Shown here: positions 15,476 through 24,184 of the stretch, piece by piece
Layout: every line of letters starts with the position of its first letter
Position numbering within the stretch: the stretch's first letter is position 1
Assembly (NCBI GenBank): GCA_023420435.1
Contig: JAEZWE010000084.1
Span: 1 to 38,022 of the forward strand
Length of the DNA: 38,022 nucleotides
Direction: 5' to 3'
Source: Bacteroidota bacterium
GTDB lineage: Bacteria; Bacteroidota; Bacteroidia; Flavobacteriales; Weeksellaceae
Notes under the pieces: generated by a model
Told to the model about the DNA's origin: nothing
Database searches by the model: none
The model's input: only the letters and a program-made list of their open reading frames with translations
Position numbers and translations under genes: made by a program

Positions 15476-17074
15476 ATGCCACAAAAGGAAACACTTTCAT
15501 CTTTAATTCAGGGAAATTTCGCTAAGGAACTCTCCATTTCTGATGGAAAGATGCCGCCAAATGCGGTGGATTTTGAAAAATTAGTGATTGGTACTTTTTT
15601 AATTGATAAGAAAGGACTGGATTATTCTATTGATTTACTGACTCCAGATGTTTTTTATGATCCTCGTCATCAAACTATTTTTACAGCCATCTTAAAATTG
15701 TATCAGGAAAACCATCCTGTAGATATGATGACCGTAATAAATGAACTAAAAAGAGAGTCAAAACTTTCTCTTGCCGGTGGAGATCATTATATTATTGATC
15801 TCACGATGGGCGTTTCTTCCAGTGCCCATATCGAGTATCATGTTCGTGTCATTCTTGAAAAATTTATTTTAAGAAGTTTAATAAATGTTTCAGCAAACGT
15901 TATCGACAGTTCATACAAAGAATCAACCGATGTTTTCGAACTTTTGGACAAAGCTGAACAAAGTTTTTTTGAAATTACCAACGGTACCATCAAAAAAGGT
16001 TTCGATACCGCAAATTCTTTAGTGAAACAAGCTATCGATACGATAAAATCTTTAAAAGATAAAGAAGGCTTATCCGGTATTCCTTCTGGTTTTAAAGCAT
16101 TAGATAAAGAAACCGGAGGTTGGCAAAATTCAGATTTAATCATTATTGCGGCACGTCCTGCAATGGGTAAAACTGCTTTTCTTCTTTCGATGGCAAGAAA
16201 TATTGCGGTGGAACATAAAATTCCTTTAGCATTATTCTCACTCGAAATGGCTTCTGTGCAATTAATCACCAGAATGATTGCTTCCGAAACCCTAATTTCT
16301 TCTGAAAAATTAAGAAAAGGAACTTTAGAAGATACCGAATGGAACCGGCTTTTCCATAATGTTTCCGAACTGGAAAACGCTCCTCTTTATATTGATGAAA
16401 CACCTTCACTTTCCGTTTTCGATTTTCGGGCCAAATGCAGAAGATTGGTGATGCAACACGGTGTAAAAGTAATTATGGTGGATTATCTTCAGTTAATGAC
16501 CGCAAACAGCGCTGGAAAAGGTGGCGGAAATCGCGAACAGGAAATTGCTACCATTTCCCGATCTTTGAAAGCCATTGCAAAAGAACTCAATGTACCAGTT
16601 ATTGCCTTGTCTCAGCTTTCCAGAAGTGTTGAAAACAGACCAGGAAAAAGACCCCAACTTTCTGATTTAAGAGAATCTGGTGCTATTGAACAGGATGCCG
16701 ATATTGTTTCTTTTATTTTCCGTCCCGAATATTATAAAATTGCACTATGGGACAACGATCCTGAAGATGCACAAACCAGCACAGAAAACCAAGCTGAGCT
16801 TATTATTGCAAAACACCGAAATGGTGCCACTGCAGACGTAAGACTTTCTTTTCATAAAAATATTGCCAAGTTTACAGACCTCGATTTATTTGGTGGAGCT
16901 TATGGTTACCAACCTTCAGGATTTGGACAACAAGATGAACCCAGCGGTTTTGAAAAAATAAAAACTACTATTGATCCTGGAGTAGCTTTCGAAAAACCCG
17001 ATAATTCAACTTTTTCTGGTCTTTCCGGATCTTCGATGAATGATTTGGATGATGATGATGATTTCGATTACTAA
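15476..17074 (+). CDS. dnaB: replicative DNA helicase DnaB
   Basis: 532 residues from the ATG at 15476; an in-frame TTG at 15425 lies upstream of the promoter box and is rejected. DnaB is the hexameric 5'-to-3' helicase of the replication fork, loaded by the initiator system and bound by primase. The N-terminal helical domain (about 30-135) includes NAVDFEKLVIGTFL and HPVDMMTVINEL. The C-terminal RecA-like domain carries IPSGFKALDKETGGW, Walker A RPAMGKTAF (about 227-236), Walker B VIMVDYLQLM, the LSQLSRSVENRPGKRP loop and the arginine-finger segment DLRESGAIEQDADIV. It ends in a strongly acidic tail (NDLDDDDDFDY), an extension beyond the helicase core typical for relatives in this phylum. 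rnhA follows after 11 bases. Confidence 0.98.
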   Translation: MPQKETLSSLIQGNFAKELSISDGKMPPNAVDFEKLVIGTFLIDKKGLDYSIDLLTPDVFYDPRHQTIFTAILKLYQENHPVDMMTVINELKRESKLSLAGGDHYIIDLTMGVSSSAHIEYHVRVILEKFILRSLINVSANVIDSSYKESTDVFELLDKAEQSFFEITNGTIKKGFDTANSLVKQAIDTIKSLKDKEGLSGIPSGFKALDKETGGWQNSDLIIIAARPAMGKTAFLLSMARNIAVEHKIPLALFSLEMASVQLITRMIASETLISSEKLRKGTLEDTEWNRLFHNVSELENAPLYIDETPSLSVFDFRAKCRRLVMQHGVKVIMVDYLQLMTANSAGKGGGNREQEIATISRSLKAIAKELNVPVIALSQLSRSVENRPGKRPQLSDLRESGAIEQDADIVSFIFRPEYYKIALWDNDPEDAQTSTENQAELIIAKHRNGATADVRLSFHKNIAKFTDLDLFGGAYGYQPSGFGQQDEPSGFEKIKTTIDPGVAFEKPDNSTFSGLSGSSMNDLDDDDDFDY

Positions 17075-17085
17075 ATTTTAAAATT

Positions 17086-17568
17086 TTGGGCTTAAAAATT
17101 GAAATTTTTACAGACGGTGCCTGTAGCGGAAATCCCGGAAAAGGCGGTTATGGCATTTTGATGCGTGTTCCTGAAAAAAATTATCAAAAAACATTTTCCC
17201 AAGGTTTTAGAAAAACCACCAACAACCGTATGGAACTTCTTGCGGTAATTGTGGCATTAGAAAAGCTGAAATCTGCTGAAAACGATATTCATGTTTACAC
17301 CGATTCAAAATACGTTTCTGATGCCATCAACCAAAAATGGATTTTTGGCTGGGTGAAAAAAGGGTTTACCAAAGTTAAAAATCCTGATTTATGGAAACGC
17401 TTTTACCCACTTTACCAACTGTATCATCCAACTTTTCACTGGATTAAAGGACATGCCGGACATCCGGAAAATGAAATTTGCGACCAACTTGCCGTAAAAG
17501 CATCACAATCCGAAAATTTAAAAATTGATGATTTTTTTGAAAATTCTCAAGAAATAGGGTTATTCTAA
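17086..17568 (+). CDS. rnhA: ribonuclease HI
   Basis: 160 residues, normal for RNase HI, which cuts the RNA strand of RNA-DNA hybrids. All four acidic catalytic residues are visible: Asp in FTDGACSGNPG, Glu in NNRMELLAVI, Asp in YTDSKYV, and Asp in NEICDQLA, with the catalytic-loop His in KGHAGHPEN. The only plausible start is a TTG at 17086, since an in-frame stop lies just upstream and no ATG occurs before the first catalytic motif. It follows dnaB by 11 bases, so both replication genes are probably on one transcript; translational coupling could help the weak start codon. No hairpin terminator follows; a pyrimidine-rich tract does. Confidence 0.96.
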   Translation: MGLKIEIFTDGACSGNPGKGGYGILMRVPEKNYQKTFSQGFRKTTNNRMELLAVIVALEKLKSAENDIHVYTDSKYVSDAINQKWIFGWVKKGFTKVKNPDLWKRFYPLYQLYHPTFHWIKGHAGHPENEICDQLAVKASQSENLKIDDFFENSQEIGLF

Positions 17569-17570
17569 AA

Positions 17571-17616
17571 ACTTCCCAATTCCAACTTCCCACTTCCTGC
17601 CTTTTTTTTATCTTTG
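17571..17616 (+). promoter_or_regulatory. pyrimidine-rich tract with -7 box of the nitroreductase gene
   Basis: ACTTCCCA occurs twice (17571-17578 and 17585-17592), followed by ACTTCC-like sequence, a run of eight T and the -7 box TATCTTTG (17609-17616), then ATAT and the ATG at 17621. The four-base spacing predicts a leaderless mRNA. Confidence 0.5.
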
Positions 17617-17620
17617 ATAT

Positions 17621-18250
17621 ATGAATTATGTTGAAGCACTTAAAAAAAGATATTCTGTAAAAAAATTCGATCAAGACAAAAAAATCAATCAAAATATCTT
17701 GAAAAACATTTTGGAAGCGGGGAAACTTTCTGCCAGTTCTTTAGGCTTACAGCCTTATAAGGTTTTGGTGATCCAAAATCCCGAAGTTTTGCAGAAACTA
17801 CAACCTGCATTTTATAATCCATCTCAAATTTCGACCTGTTCTCATCTTTTGGTGATTGTAACCAGAAAAAAAATAGAAGACGAATATATTAATAAATACT
17901 TTGGGCATATTGCGGATACCAGAGAAATTCCTGTTGAAAATCTGCAACCGTTCAGAAAAAGTGTTGATTATTACATGGATCTTCATGATGAAAATGAAAT
18001 GCTGAACTGGAACGAAAGACAAGGCTACCTTTTATTGGGAACCTTGATGTTTGCTGCTGCACTGGAACAAGTTGATAGTTGTCCAATGGAAGGTTTTAAA
18101 CCTGAAATTCTTTCAGAAATTTTAGAAATAAATCCCGAAACCGAAAAAGCATCTGTAACTTTAGCTTTAGGATATCGTTCTCAGGAAGATCCCTTTCAAA
18201 GTCTTAAAAAAGTACGAAAACCAGACGATTTACTTTTTAAATTTTTATAA
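17621..18250 (+). CDS. NfsB-like nitroreductase / NAD(P)H-dependent flavin oxidoreductase
   Basis: 209 residues, the usual size of nitroreductase-family enzymes, which bind FMN as dimers and reduce nitroaromatics, quinones or pterins with NAD(P)H in the cytoplasm. The start KKRYSVKKFDQDKK supplies the Arg/Lys phosphate contacts of FMN, SASSLGLQPYKVLVI the second FMN loop, DSCPMEGFKPEIL the dimer/FMN segment, and ALGYRSQEDPF the closing strand. Overall layout fits the E. coli NfsB branch. nadB starts 29 bases downstream with no terminator, so it is first in a nitroreductase-nadB-nadC unit. The link between an NAD(P)H-consuming flavoenzyme and NAD synthesis is only suggestive. The true substrate is unknown. 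Confidence 0.9.
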   Translation: MNYVEALKKRYSVKKFDQDKKINQNILKNILEAGKLSASSLGLQPYKVLVIQNPEVLQKLQPAFYNPSQISTCSHLLVIVTRKKIEDEYINKYFGHIADTREIPVENLQPFRKSVDYYMDLHDENEMLNWNERQGYLLLGTLMFAAALEQVDSCPMEGFKPEILSEILEINPETEKASVTLALGYRSQEDPFQSLKKVRKPDDLLFKFL

Positions 18251-18279
18251 AAAGTTAACCCAAAAAATCAATAGATAAA

Positions 18280-19878
18280 ATGATAAAAGCAGATGTTTTG
18301 GTTATTGGTTCCGGAATTTCAGGGCTTTCCTATGCCATCAAAATTTCCGAAAAAATGCCTGATGCAAAAATCATCATCGTTACAAAATCCAATGAAGATG
18401 AAAGCAACACCAAATATGCGCAAGGTGGTTTAGCCGTGGTTACCGATTTTGATAACGATAATTTTCAAAAACATATCGATGATACCATGCGTGCTGGTGA
18501 TGGCGAAAACAAGTTGGATATTGTTGAAATGGTCATTAAAGAAGGACCGGCAAGATTTCAGGAATTGATAGATTGGGGAACAAGATTCGATAAAGAAAAA
18601 GACGGAGATTTTAAACTCGGAAGAGAAGGTGGACACACCGAAAACCGAATTGTTCATCATAAAGATATTACCGGCGCTGAAATCGAAAGAGCACTTTTGG
18701 CAACGGTGAAAAAATCGTCCAATATCGAAATGCTGGATCATCATTATGTTATTGATTTAATTACCCAACATCATGTTCCGGGAAAAGAATGGAATTTTGA
18801 TGATATCCATTGTTACGGAGCCTATATTTTGGATGAAAAAACAAAAAAAATTAAAAAAATTACGGCAAAAATTACTCTTGTCGCAACTGGTGGAGCTGGA
18901 CATGTTTATAAAAATACGACCAATCCTATTATTGCAACCGGAGATGGAATTGCTTTTGTGCATCGTGCACGAGGAAAAGTTTCCAACATGCAGTATTACC
19001 AATTTCATCCAACCGCTTTATTTTCAAAAAGAGATGGAATGCTGTTTTTAATTTCCGAAGCTGTTCGTGGAGACGGCGCAAAACTTCGTTTGAAAAACGG
19101 TGAAAAATTTATGCATAAATATGATGAGCGCGAAGAGTTAGCTTCCCGTGATATTGTCGCAAGAGCCATTGATAACGAACTGAAAATCAGCGGAGACGAT
19201 TATGTGGGATTGGATTGCAGAGCTATGGATCAGCAAAAATTTAAAGAACATTTTCCAAATATTTATCAAAAATGCTTGGATGAAGGTATTGATCCTTTTA
19301 AACAACTGATTCCTGTCGTTCCTGCTTGTCATTATTTAATGGGGGGAATTGAAACCGATAAAGAAGGACAAAGCTCCATCAAAAATCTTTTTGCTGTGGG
19401 AGAATGTACCAATTCCGGACTTCATGGCGCAAACAGATTGGCTTCAAATTCCTTATTGGAAGGTTTGGTTTTTGGGCACAATGCAGCGATGAAAACCGTG
19501 GAACTTTTGAAAATTAATGATTTTAATTTTGAAGATTTAAAAACCGTTCCTGAATGGAACGAAGAAGGCATGAAAATGATGGATGAAATGGTGATGGTTT
19601 CCTATCTCAGAAGACAATTACAAGAAATGATGAGTGATTTAGTGGCCATTGTAAGAAGCAATTCGCGTTTAGAGCTTGCCAAAAAGAAACAGCAGGAAAT
19701 TTTTGAAGCCGTAACAGAATTGTATAACTACTCTATTCTTTCTCCACAACTTTCAGAATTAAGAAATTTGGTGAATATTTCTTACTTAATTATCAAACAT
19801 TCTCTTCAAATGAAGGAAAATAAAGGAAGTTTTTATAATAAGGATTTGGCACAAAAACCGTTGACTATTCAAGATTAA
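18280..19878 (+). CDS. nadB: L-aspartate oxidase
   Basis: 532 residues, normal for NadB, which uses FAD to oxidise L-aspartate to iminoaspartate, the first step of de novo NAD synthesis. Visible motifs: FAD-binding GSGISGLSYA at the N-terminus, NTKYAQGGLA, GREGGHTENRIVHHKD, the second FAD segment ATGGAGHVYKNTTNP, QYYQFHPTAL and SEAVRGDGAKL of the active site, PACHYLMGGIETD, and GECTNSGLHGANRLASNSL near the end of the flavin domain; the C-terminal helical domain follows. It lies 19 bases upstream of nadC. nadA, which should provide quinolinate from its product, is not in the window. Confidence 0.97.
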   Translation: MIKADVLVIGSGISGLSYAIKISEKMPDAKIIIVTKSNEDESNTKYAQGGLAVVTDFDNDNFQKHIDDTMRAGDGENKLDIVEMVIKEGPARFQELIDWGTRFDKEKDGDFKLGREGGHTENRIVHHKDITGAEIERALLATVKKSSNIEMLDHHYVIDLITQHHVPGKEWNFDDIHCYGAYILDEKTKKIKKITAKITLVATGGAGHVYKNTTNPIIATGDGIAFVHRARGKVSNMQYYQFHPTALFSKRDGMLFLISEAVRGDGAKLRLKNGEKFMHKYDEREELASRDIVARAIDNELKISGDDYVGLDCRAMDQQKFKEHFPNIYQKCLDEGIDPFKQLIPVVPACHYLMGGIETDKEGQSSIKNLFAVGECTNSGLHGANRLASNSLLEGLVFGHNAAMKTVELLKINDFNFEDLKTVPEWNEEGMKMMDEMVMVSYLRRQLQEMMSDLVAIVRSNSRLELAKKKQQEIFEAVTELYNYSILSPQLSELRNLVNISYLIIKHSLQMKENKGSFYNKDLAQKPLTIQD

Positions 19879-19897
19879 AAATTTTAAAAAATCAAAA

Positions 19898-20758
19898 ATG
19901 AAAAGACCACCATACATTACCGATAAAGCCCTAAAAGAATTTATAAAAACCGCACTTGAAGAAGATATCCGTGATGGAGATCATTCCACACTTTCTACCA
20001 TTCCTAAAGATTTAGAGCAGAAAGCCAAATGCATCATCAAACAGGATTGTATTGTTGCGGGAGTTGAATTAGCGGAATTTATTTTTAAAACTTTTGATAA
20101 AAATATGTCTGTTGAAGTTTTTATCAAAGATGGTGAAACTGCAAAAGTGGGCGATATCGCATTCATTGTCAGCGGAAAAGCGCAATCCATTCTTCAAACT
20201 GAAAGGCTGGTTTTGAATTGTATGCAAAGAATGAGCGGAATAGCTACTTTAACGCACGATTGGGATTCAAGATTGGTTGGAACCAAAACCAAACTTTTAG
20301 ATACCCGAAAAACAACCCCTAATTTTAGAATTTGTGAAAAATGGGCAGTTGCTATTGGTGGTGGAACGAATCATCGTTACGGTTTGTATGATATGATAAT
20401 GCTGAAAGACAACCATATTGATTATAACGGAAGTATTACCAATGCGGTAAAAATGGCAAAAGATTACCTCAAAAAAAATAAACTGAAACTAAAAATCGAG
20501 GTGGAAACCCGAAATTTAGAAGAAGTTCATGAAGCCATAAAAGCTAAAGCAGACCGAATTATGCTCGATAACATGGATGTTCCAACCATGAAAAAAGCAG
20601 TACAATTAATCGACGGAAGAATTGAAAGCGAAGCTTCAGGGGGAATTACAAGAGATGTGCTGAAAGAAGTGGCCTCAACAGGAGTAACTTACATTTCTGC
20701 AGGTGCATTAACTCATTCAGCAGAAAATATAGATATTAGCTTAAAAGCGGCAAAATAA
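19898..20758 (+). CDS. nadC: nicotinate-nucleotide pyrophosphorylase (carboxylating)
   Basis: 286 residues, normal for NadC, which converts quinolinate and PRPP to nicotinate mononucleotide, CO2 and pyrophosphate. Motifs: EDIRDGDHST at the N-terminus, LQTERLVLNCMQRMSGIAT, KLLDTRKTTPNFR with the substrate-binding Arg and Lys, EKWAVAIGGGTNHRYGLYD, MLKDNHI, IEVETRN, IMLDNM and the final EASGGI loop for phosphate binding. It is last in the nitroreductase-nadB-nadC unit. No clear terminator follows; the next 200 bases are very AT-rich and lead to the TonB-dependent receptor gene. Confidence 0.97.
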   Translation: MKRPPYITDKALKEFIKTALEEDIRDGDHSTLSTIPKDLEQKAKCIIKQDCIVAGVELAEFIFKTFDKNMSVEVFIKDGETAKVGDIAFIVSGKAQSILQTERLVLNCMQRMSGIATLTHDWDSRLVGTKTKLLDTRKTTPNFRICEKWAVAIGGGTNHRYGLYDMIMLKDNHIDYNGSITNAVKMAKDYLKKNKLKLKIEVETRNLEEVHEAIKAKADRIMLDNMDVPTMKKAVQLIDGRIESEASGGITRDVLKEVASTGVTYISAGALTHSAENIDISLKAAK

Positions 20759-20966
20759 CATTATTGATAATTCAAAAAAATATATACTATTTTGTCAAAT
20801 TTACATCAGAGTATTTGATATTAATTCCGCATCTCGCAATATAAAACCCTAATAATCAACACAAAAAATAAAATTTAAACAAATATTTAAAATTTAACAC
20901 TTTGTTAATGATTTTTACATTTTTTTAACCGAAATTTGCGGCGAATTTAAAAAATAGTAAAAATTT

Positions 20967-23648
20967 ATGACAAGTAATTTACTTAGGAAGTCACTTTTCT
21001 CCACTGTAATTACACTTTCGACGGCGAGTATTTATTTTGCTCAAACGAATGATTCAATTCAAAGAGAAAAAGACATTGAAGCGGTTGTTTTAACTGGTGT
21101 AGCAGATATTGCTAAAGACAGAAAAACGCCGGTTGCTGTTTCTACCATTAAAGAAGCACAGATTGTTGAAAAATTAGGAAACCAAGAATTTCCCGAAATT
21201 TTGAAAAGTACACCTTCAATCTATACTACTAAAGGTGGTGGTGGTTTTGGAGACGGACGTATGAATGTTCGTGGCTTTGATACCAACAATTCTGCAGTAA
21301 TGATCAATGGTGTTCCTGTAAACGGAATGGAAGATGGTGCTGTTTATTGGAGTAACTGGTCTGGACTTTCTGATGTAACTTCTGCGATGCAGATCCAAAG
21401 AGGTTTAGGTTCTTCAAAATTAGCGATTGCCTCTGTTGGTGGAACAGTAAATATTATCACCAGAGCTGCAGACAAAAAAAGAGAAGGAAATGCAACTGTA
21501 AGTGTTGGTAACGATGGTTATTTGAAAACTTTGTTTTCTTACAACACAGGAAAATCTGCAAAAGGTTGGGCTACTTCATTTTTAATGTCAAGAACAGTTG
21601 GAAGTACTTATATTGATGCTTCTGAATTTGAAGTTTATAACTATTACCTTGCTGTGGGATATCAAAAAGAAAAACATGATTTTCAGTTTACTTTTACGGG
21701 AGCTCCACAATGGCACATGCAAAACTTCCAAAGTTCAATTGCCAATTTCATTAAATACGGAAACGGTGTAGATACACCAAACAGAAGATATAACTCAAAC
21801 TGGGGTTATCTTAATGGTGAAGTAATGTCTCAATCAATTAACTTCTATCACAAACCAGTAATGTCTTTCAACTGGGATTGGAAAATTTCTGAAAAATCTA
21901 AATTATCTACGGTTGGTTATGCTTCTTGGGGAAGAGGTGGAGGAACTGGTGTTATTGGTTCAGTAAACGGAACTAACATCAATTCTTTACCAAAAACTAC
22001 AGACGGACTTTTAAGATTTGATGATATTGTAGCTTGGAACCAAGGACAAAATGTTATTTGGAATCCAAATGTTGCTAACAACACAGGAATCAACAAAGTA
22101 AATGCAAATCCAGGAGTTGTAACAAGAACTAATGGTTTGGCTAGAAGAGCAAGTATCAATTCACACGACTGGTACGGAATTTTATCCAACTTCCAACATA
22201 AAATTAATGAAAATTGGAATTACTCTGCCGGTGTTGACATGAGATATTATTATGGATTTCACCCAGGTGTTATCACCGATCTTTGGGGAAATACAAAGTA
22301 TATCGAAATGGATAACAAAAACATTCCTGCAGGATATGACGTAACTTTAGTTCAAGCGCCTAGACCTTCTGCAAATCCTTTCGCTAAAGCTTTGAAAGAT
22401 GAATCTCAGGTAGCTTACAGAAATTATGACGGTGAAGTTCTTTGGGGTGGTTTATTCGGACAATTGGAATATTCTAAAGATAAATTATCTGCATTTATCC
22501 AAGGTTCCATTTCAGAACAAGGATATAAAAGAATTGACAACTGGTTGGTTGATGGAACAATTCAACAAGGAAAAATTGTAAACAAAGAAACGAGCACAAA
22601 ATTCCTTTTCGGATATAATGCAAAAGCCGGAGCTAACTATAACATCGACGAAAAACACAATGTTTTTGCTAATGTTGGTTACTATGAAAAACAACCTTTG
22701 TTCAACTCTGTATACAACTCTCCTTTAACAGATGGTAGAGCTACAGGAAGTCAACAAGTTGTAAATCCATTATTAACGAACGAAAAAATTGCTTCTGCAG
22801 AATTAGGTTATGGTTTCAGAAGTGGAATTTTCATTGCGAATGTTAACTTGTATTACACATCTTGGAAAGACAGATATAACAGATTTACTGGACTTACCGT
22901 TCCGAATCCTGCAACACCAGGACAAAATTATAACAGACCTTACGCTAACTTAACAGGAATTCACGAAATCCACATGGGAGTTGAATTTGAAGGAACTTTG
23001 AAGGCTACAGATTATTTGTCATTCAACGGAATGTTTTCACTTGGTGATTGGAAATATAAAGGAAATGCACAAGGTAACCTTTATGACGAAAACGGAACGC
23101 CAATTATGTTGAACGGAAATTCTAGTGTTGAATTCGCTTTAGATGATGTAAAAGTTTCTGATGCTGCACAAACAACAGCTGGTTTAGGATTTACTTTAAA
23201 ACCTGTTAAGGATTTAAGTATTTTCGGAAACTGGAACTATTACGACAACTATTATGGTTTAATTAATTTCAGTGATATCGCAATGACAAATGCAGATGGA
23301 TCTATTAAGAATAATGGTAGAAAAGGTGCTTTAGAATATCCTAGCTACAATTTATTTGATGCTGGTTTGTCATACGGAATTAACCTTAACAACGGACACA
23401 AAGTTGTTCTTACAGGAAATGTATATAACTTGTTTGATACTACTTATATTTCTGATGCAAGAACTTCAAATCACGTTAAAGATGTTTCAGATTTCAAAAC
23501 ATCGAGTAATACTGATGCACAAGCTCAGGCATTGTATGATACCTACATCAATAATCCATTAAATTTCTACAAAGGAATTGACACAAGTAACACGGTTTAC
23601 TTTGGTTTTGGAAGAACTTGGTCTGCATCAATCTCTTACAAATTCTAA
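20967..23648 (+). CDS. TonB-dependent outer-membrane receptor, stand-alone
   Basis: 893 residues. A signal peptide (to about residue 25, ending SIYFAQ) is followed by a TonB-box-like segment (IEAVVLTG, about 38-45), the plug domain (KTPVAVSTIKEAQI, EFPEILKSTPSIY, GGGFGDGRMNVRGFDTNNSAVMINGVPV, VGGTVNIIT) and a 22-strand-type beta barrel ending in a terminal Phe (SASISYKF). It lacks the N-terminal carboxypeptidase-like domain of SusC proteins and has no SusD gene beside it, so import of a metal chelate, vitamin or small ligand by the TonB motor is more likely than glycan import. The substrate is not evident. The 208-base upstream region has only an imperfect -7 match (GAAATTTG, 20931-20938). 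A terminator follows. Confidence 0.92.
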   Translation: MTSNLLRKSLFSTVITLSTASIYFAQTNDSIQREKDIEAVVLTGVADIAKDRKTPVAVSTIKEAQIVEKLGNQEFPEILKSTPSIYTTKGGGGFGDGRMNVRGFDTNNSAVMINGVPVNGMEDGAVYWSNWSGLSDVTSAMQIQRGLGSSKLAIASVGGTVNIITRAADKKREGNATVSVGNDGYLKTLFSYNTGKSAKGWATSFLMSRTVGSTYIDASEFEVYNYYLAVGYQKEKHDFQFTFTGAPQWHMQNFQSSIANFIKYGNGVDTPNRRYNSNWGYLNGEVMSQSINFYHKPVMSFNWDWKISEKSKLSTVGYASWGRGGGTGVIGSVNGTNINSLPKTTDGLLRFDDIVAWNQGQNVIWNPNVANNTGINKVNANPGVVTRTNGLARRASINSHDWYGILSNFQHKINENWNYSAGVDMRYYYGFHPGVITDLWGNTKYIEMDNKNIPAGYDVTLVQAPRPSANPFAKALKDESQVAYRNYDGEVLWGGLFGQLEYSKDKLSAFIQGSISEQGYKRIDNWLVDGTIQQGKIVNKETSTKFLFGYNAKAGANYNIDEKHNVFANVGYYEKQPLFNSVYNSPLTDGRATGSQQVVNPLLTNEKIASAELGYGFRSGIFIANVNLYYTSWKDRYNRFTGLTVPNPATPGQNYNRPYANLTGIHEIHMGVEFEGTLKATDYLSFNGMFSLGDWKYKGNAQGNLYDENGTPIMLNGNSSVEFALDDVKVSDAAQTTAGLGFTLKPVKDLSIFGNWNYYDNYYGLINFSDIAMTNADGSIKNNGRKGALEYPSYNLFDAGLSYGINLNNGHKVVLTGNVYNLFDTTYISDARTSNHVKDVSDFKTSSNTDAQAQALYDTYINNPLNFYKGIDTSNTVYFGFGRTWSASISYKF

Positions 23649-23673
23649 AAAATTAAAAATTTAGAAATAACAG

Positions 23674-23700
23674 AATCCCGGCTTTCGTCGGGATTTTTTT
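23674..23700 (+). terminator. terminator after the TonB-dependent receptor
   Basis: AATCCCG (23674-23680) pairs with CGGGATT (23689-23695) around an eight-base loop, followed by T residues that run into the next -7 box. Confidence 0.85.
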
Positions 23701-23707
23701 ATCTTTG
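23700..23707 (+). promoter_or_regulatory. -7 promoter box of the 23729 gene
   Basis: TATCTTTG begins on the last T of the preceding terminator, 21 bases before the ATG at 23729. Confidence 0.55.
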
Positions 23708-23728
23708 TGCAACAAAAAAAAATAAAAT

Positions 23729-24163
23729 ATGGATTACAGTTTAATGCTTAACGCACACCGTGGATTTGCTTACTTAATTTTATTAGCTTCCGCATTATTC
23801 ATTATTGCATTATTGGCTACAATGTTTGGTTATTCAGGAAAAATTTCAAAATTTTTGAGAAAATCAACACTTTTTACAATGATTCTCTTTCATACCCAAG
23901 CTTTGATTGGTTTAATTATGTTATTTTTCTTTTCTCCAGGCTTTAAAGCTGCCAAAGAAGCAGGAACTTTGATGAGTGATTCAGTTTCAAGAAACACTTA
24001 TGTTGAACATCCAACTGCCATGATTATTGCAGCAGTTTTAATGACGATTTTGAATAAAAAATTCAAAACCAACGATAAATTGCAAATGACTTGGGTAATA
24101 ATGGGAGTTATTGCACTTGCATTAATGCTTTGGGCTTTCCAGTGGAACAGACTTTTTGCATAA
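23729..24163 (+). CDS. four-helix membrane protein, cytochrome-b-like family
   Basis: 144 residues with four hydrophobic segments (about 12-32, 48-66, 92-107, 122-139). Histidines sit at or near the start of the helices: NAHRGFAYL (His9), LFHTQALIGL (about His56) and VEHPTAM (about His94). This layout matches small Bacteroidota membrane proteins that databases label cytochrome B; paired membrane histidines could hold haem, but that has not been shown for the family as far as I know. No other redox gene is next to it. asd follows after 21 bases without a terminator, so the two may share a transcript. Function is uncertain. Confidence 0.72.
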   Translation: MDYSLMLNAHRGFAYLILLASALFIIALLATMFGYSGKISKFLRKSTLFTMILFHTQALIGLIMLFFFSPGFKAAKEAGTLMSDSVSRNTYVEHPTAMIIAAVLMTILNKKFKTNDKLQMTWVIMGVIALALMLWAFQWNRLFA

Positions 24164-24184
24164 TTTTTTTAATTTTTCTTTTAA

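Noticed and set aside
20759..20966. Possible regulatory RNA or riboswitch before the TonB-dependent receptor
   Set aside because: The 208 bases are extremely AT-rich with no stable stem or known riboswitch core (no cobalamin or TPP box seen). Only an imperfect -7 match is present.
21917..22189. 90-codon minus-strand frame inside the TonB receptor gene
   Set aside because: Fully inside a well-supported gene, no signal or domain; shadow frame.
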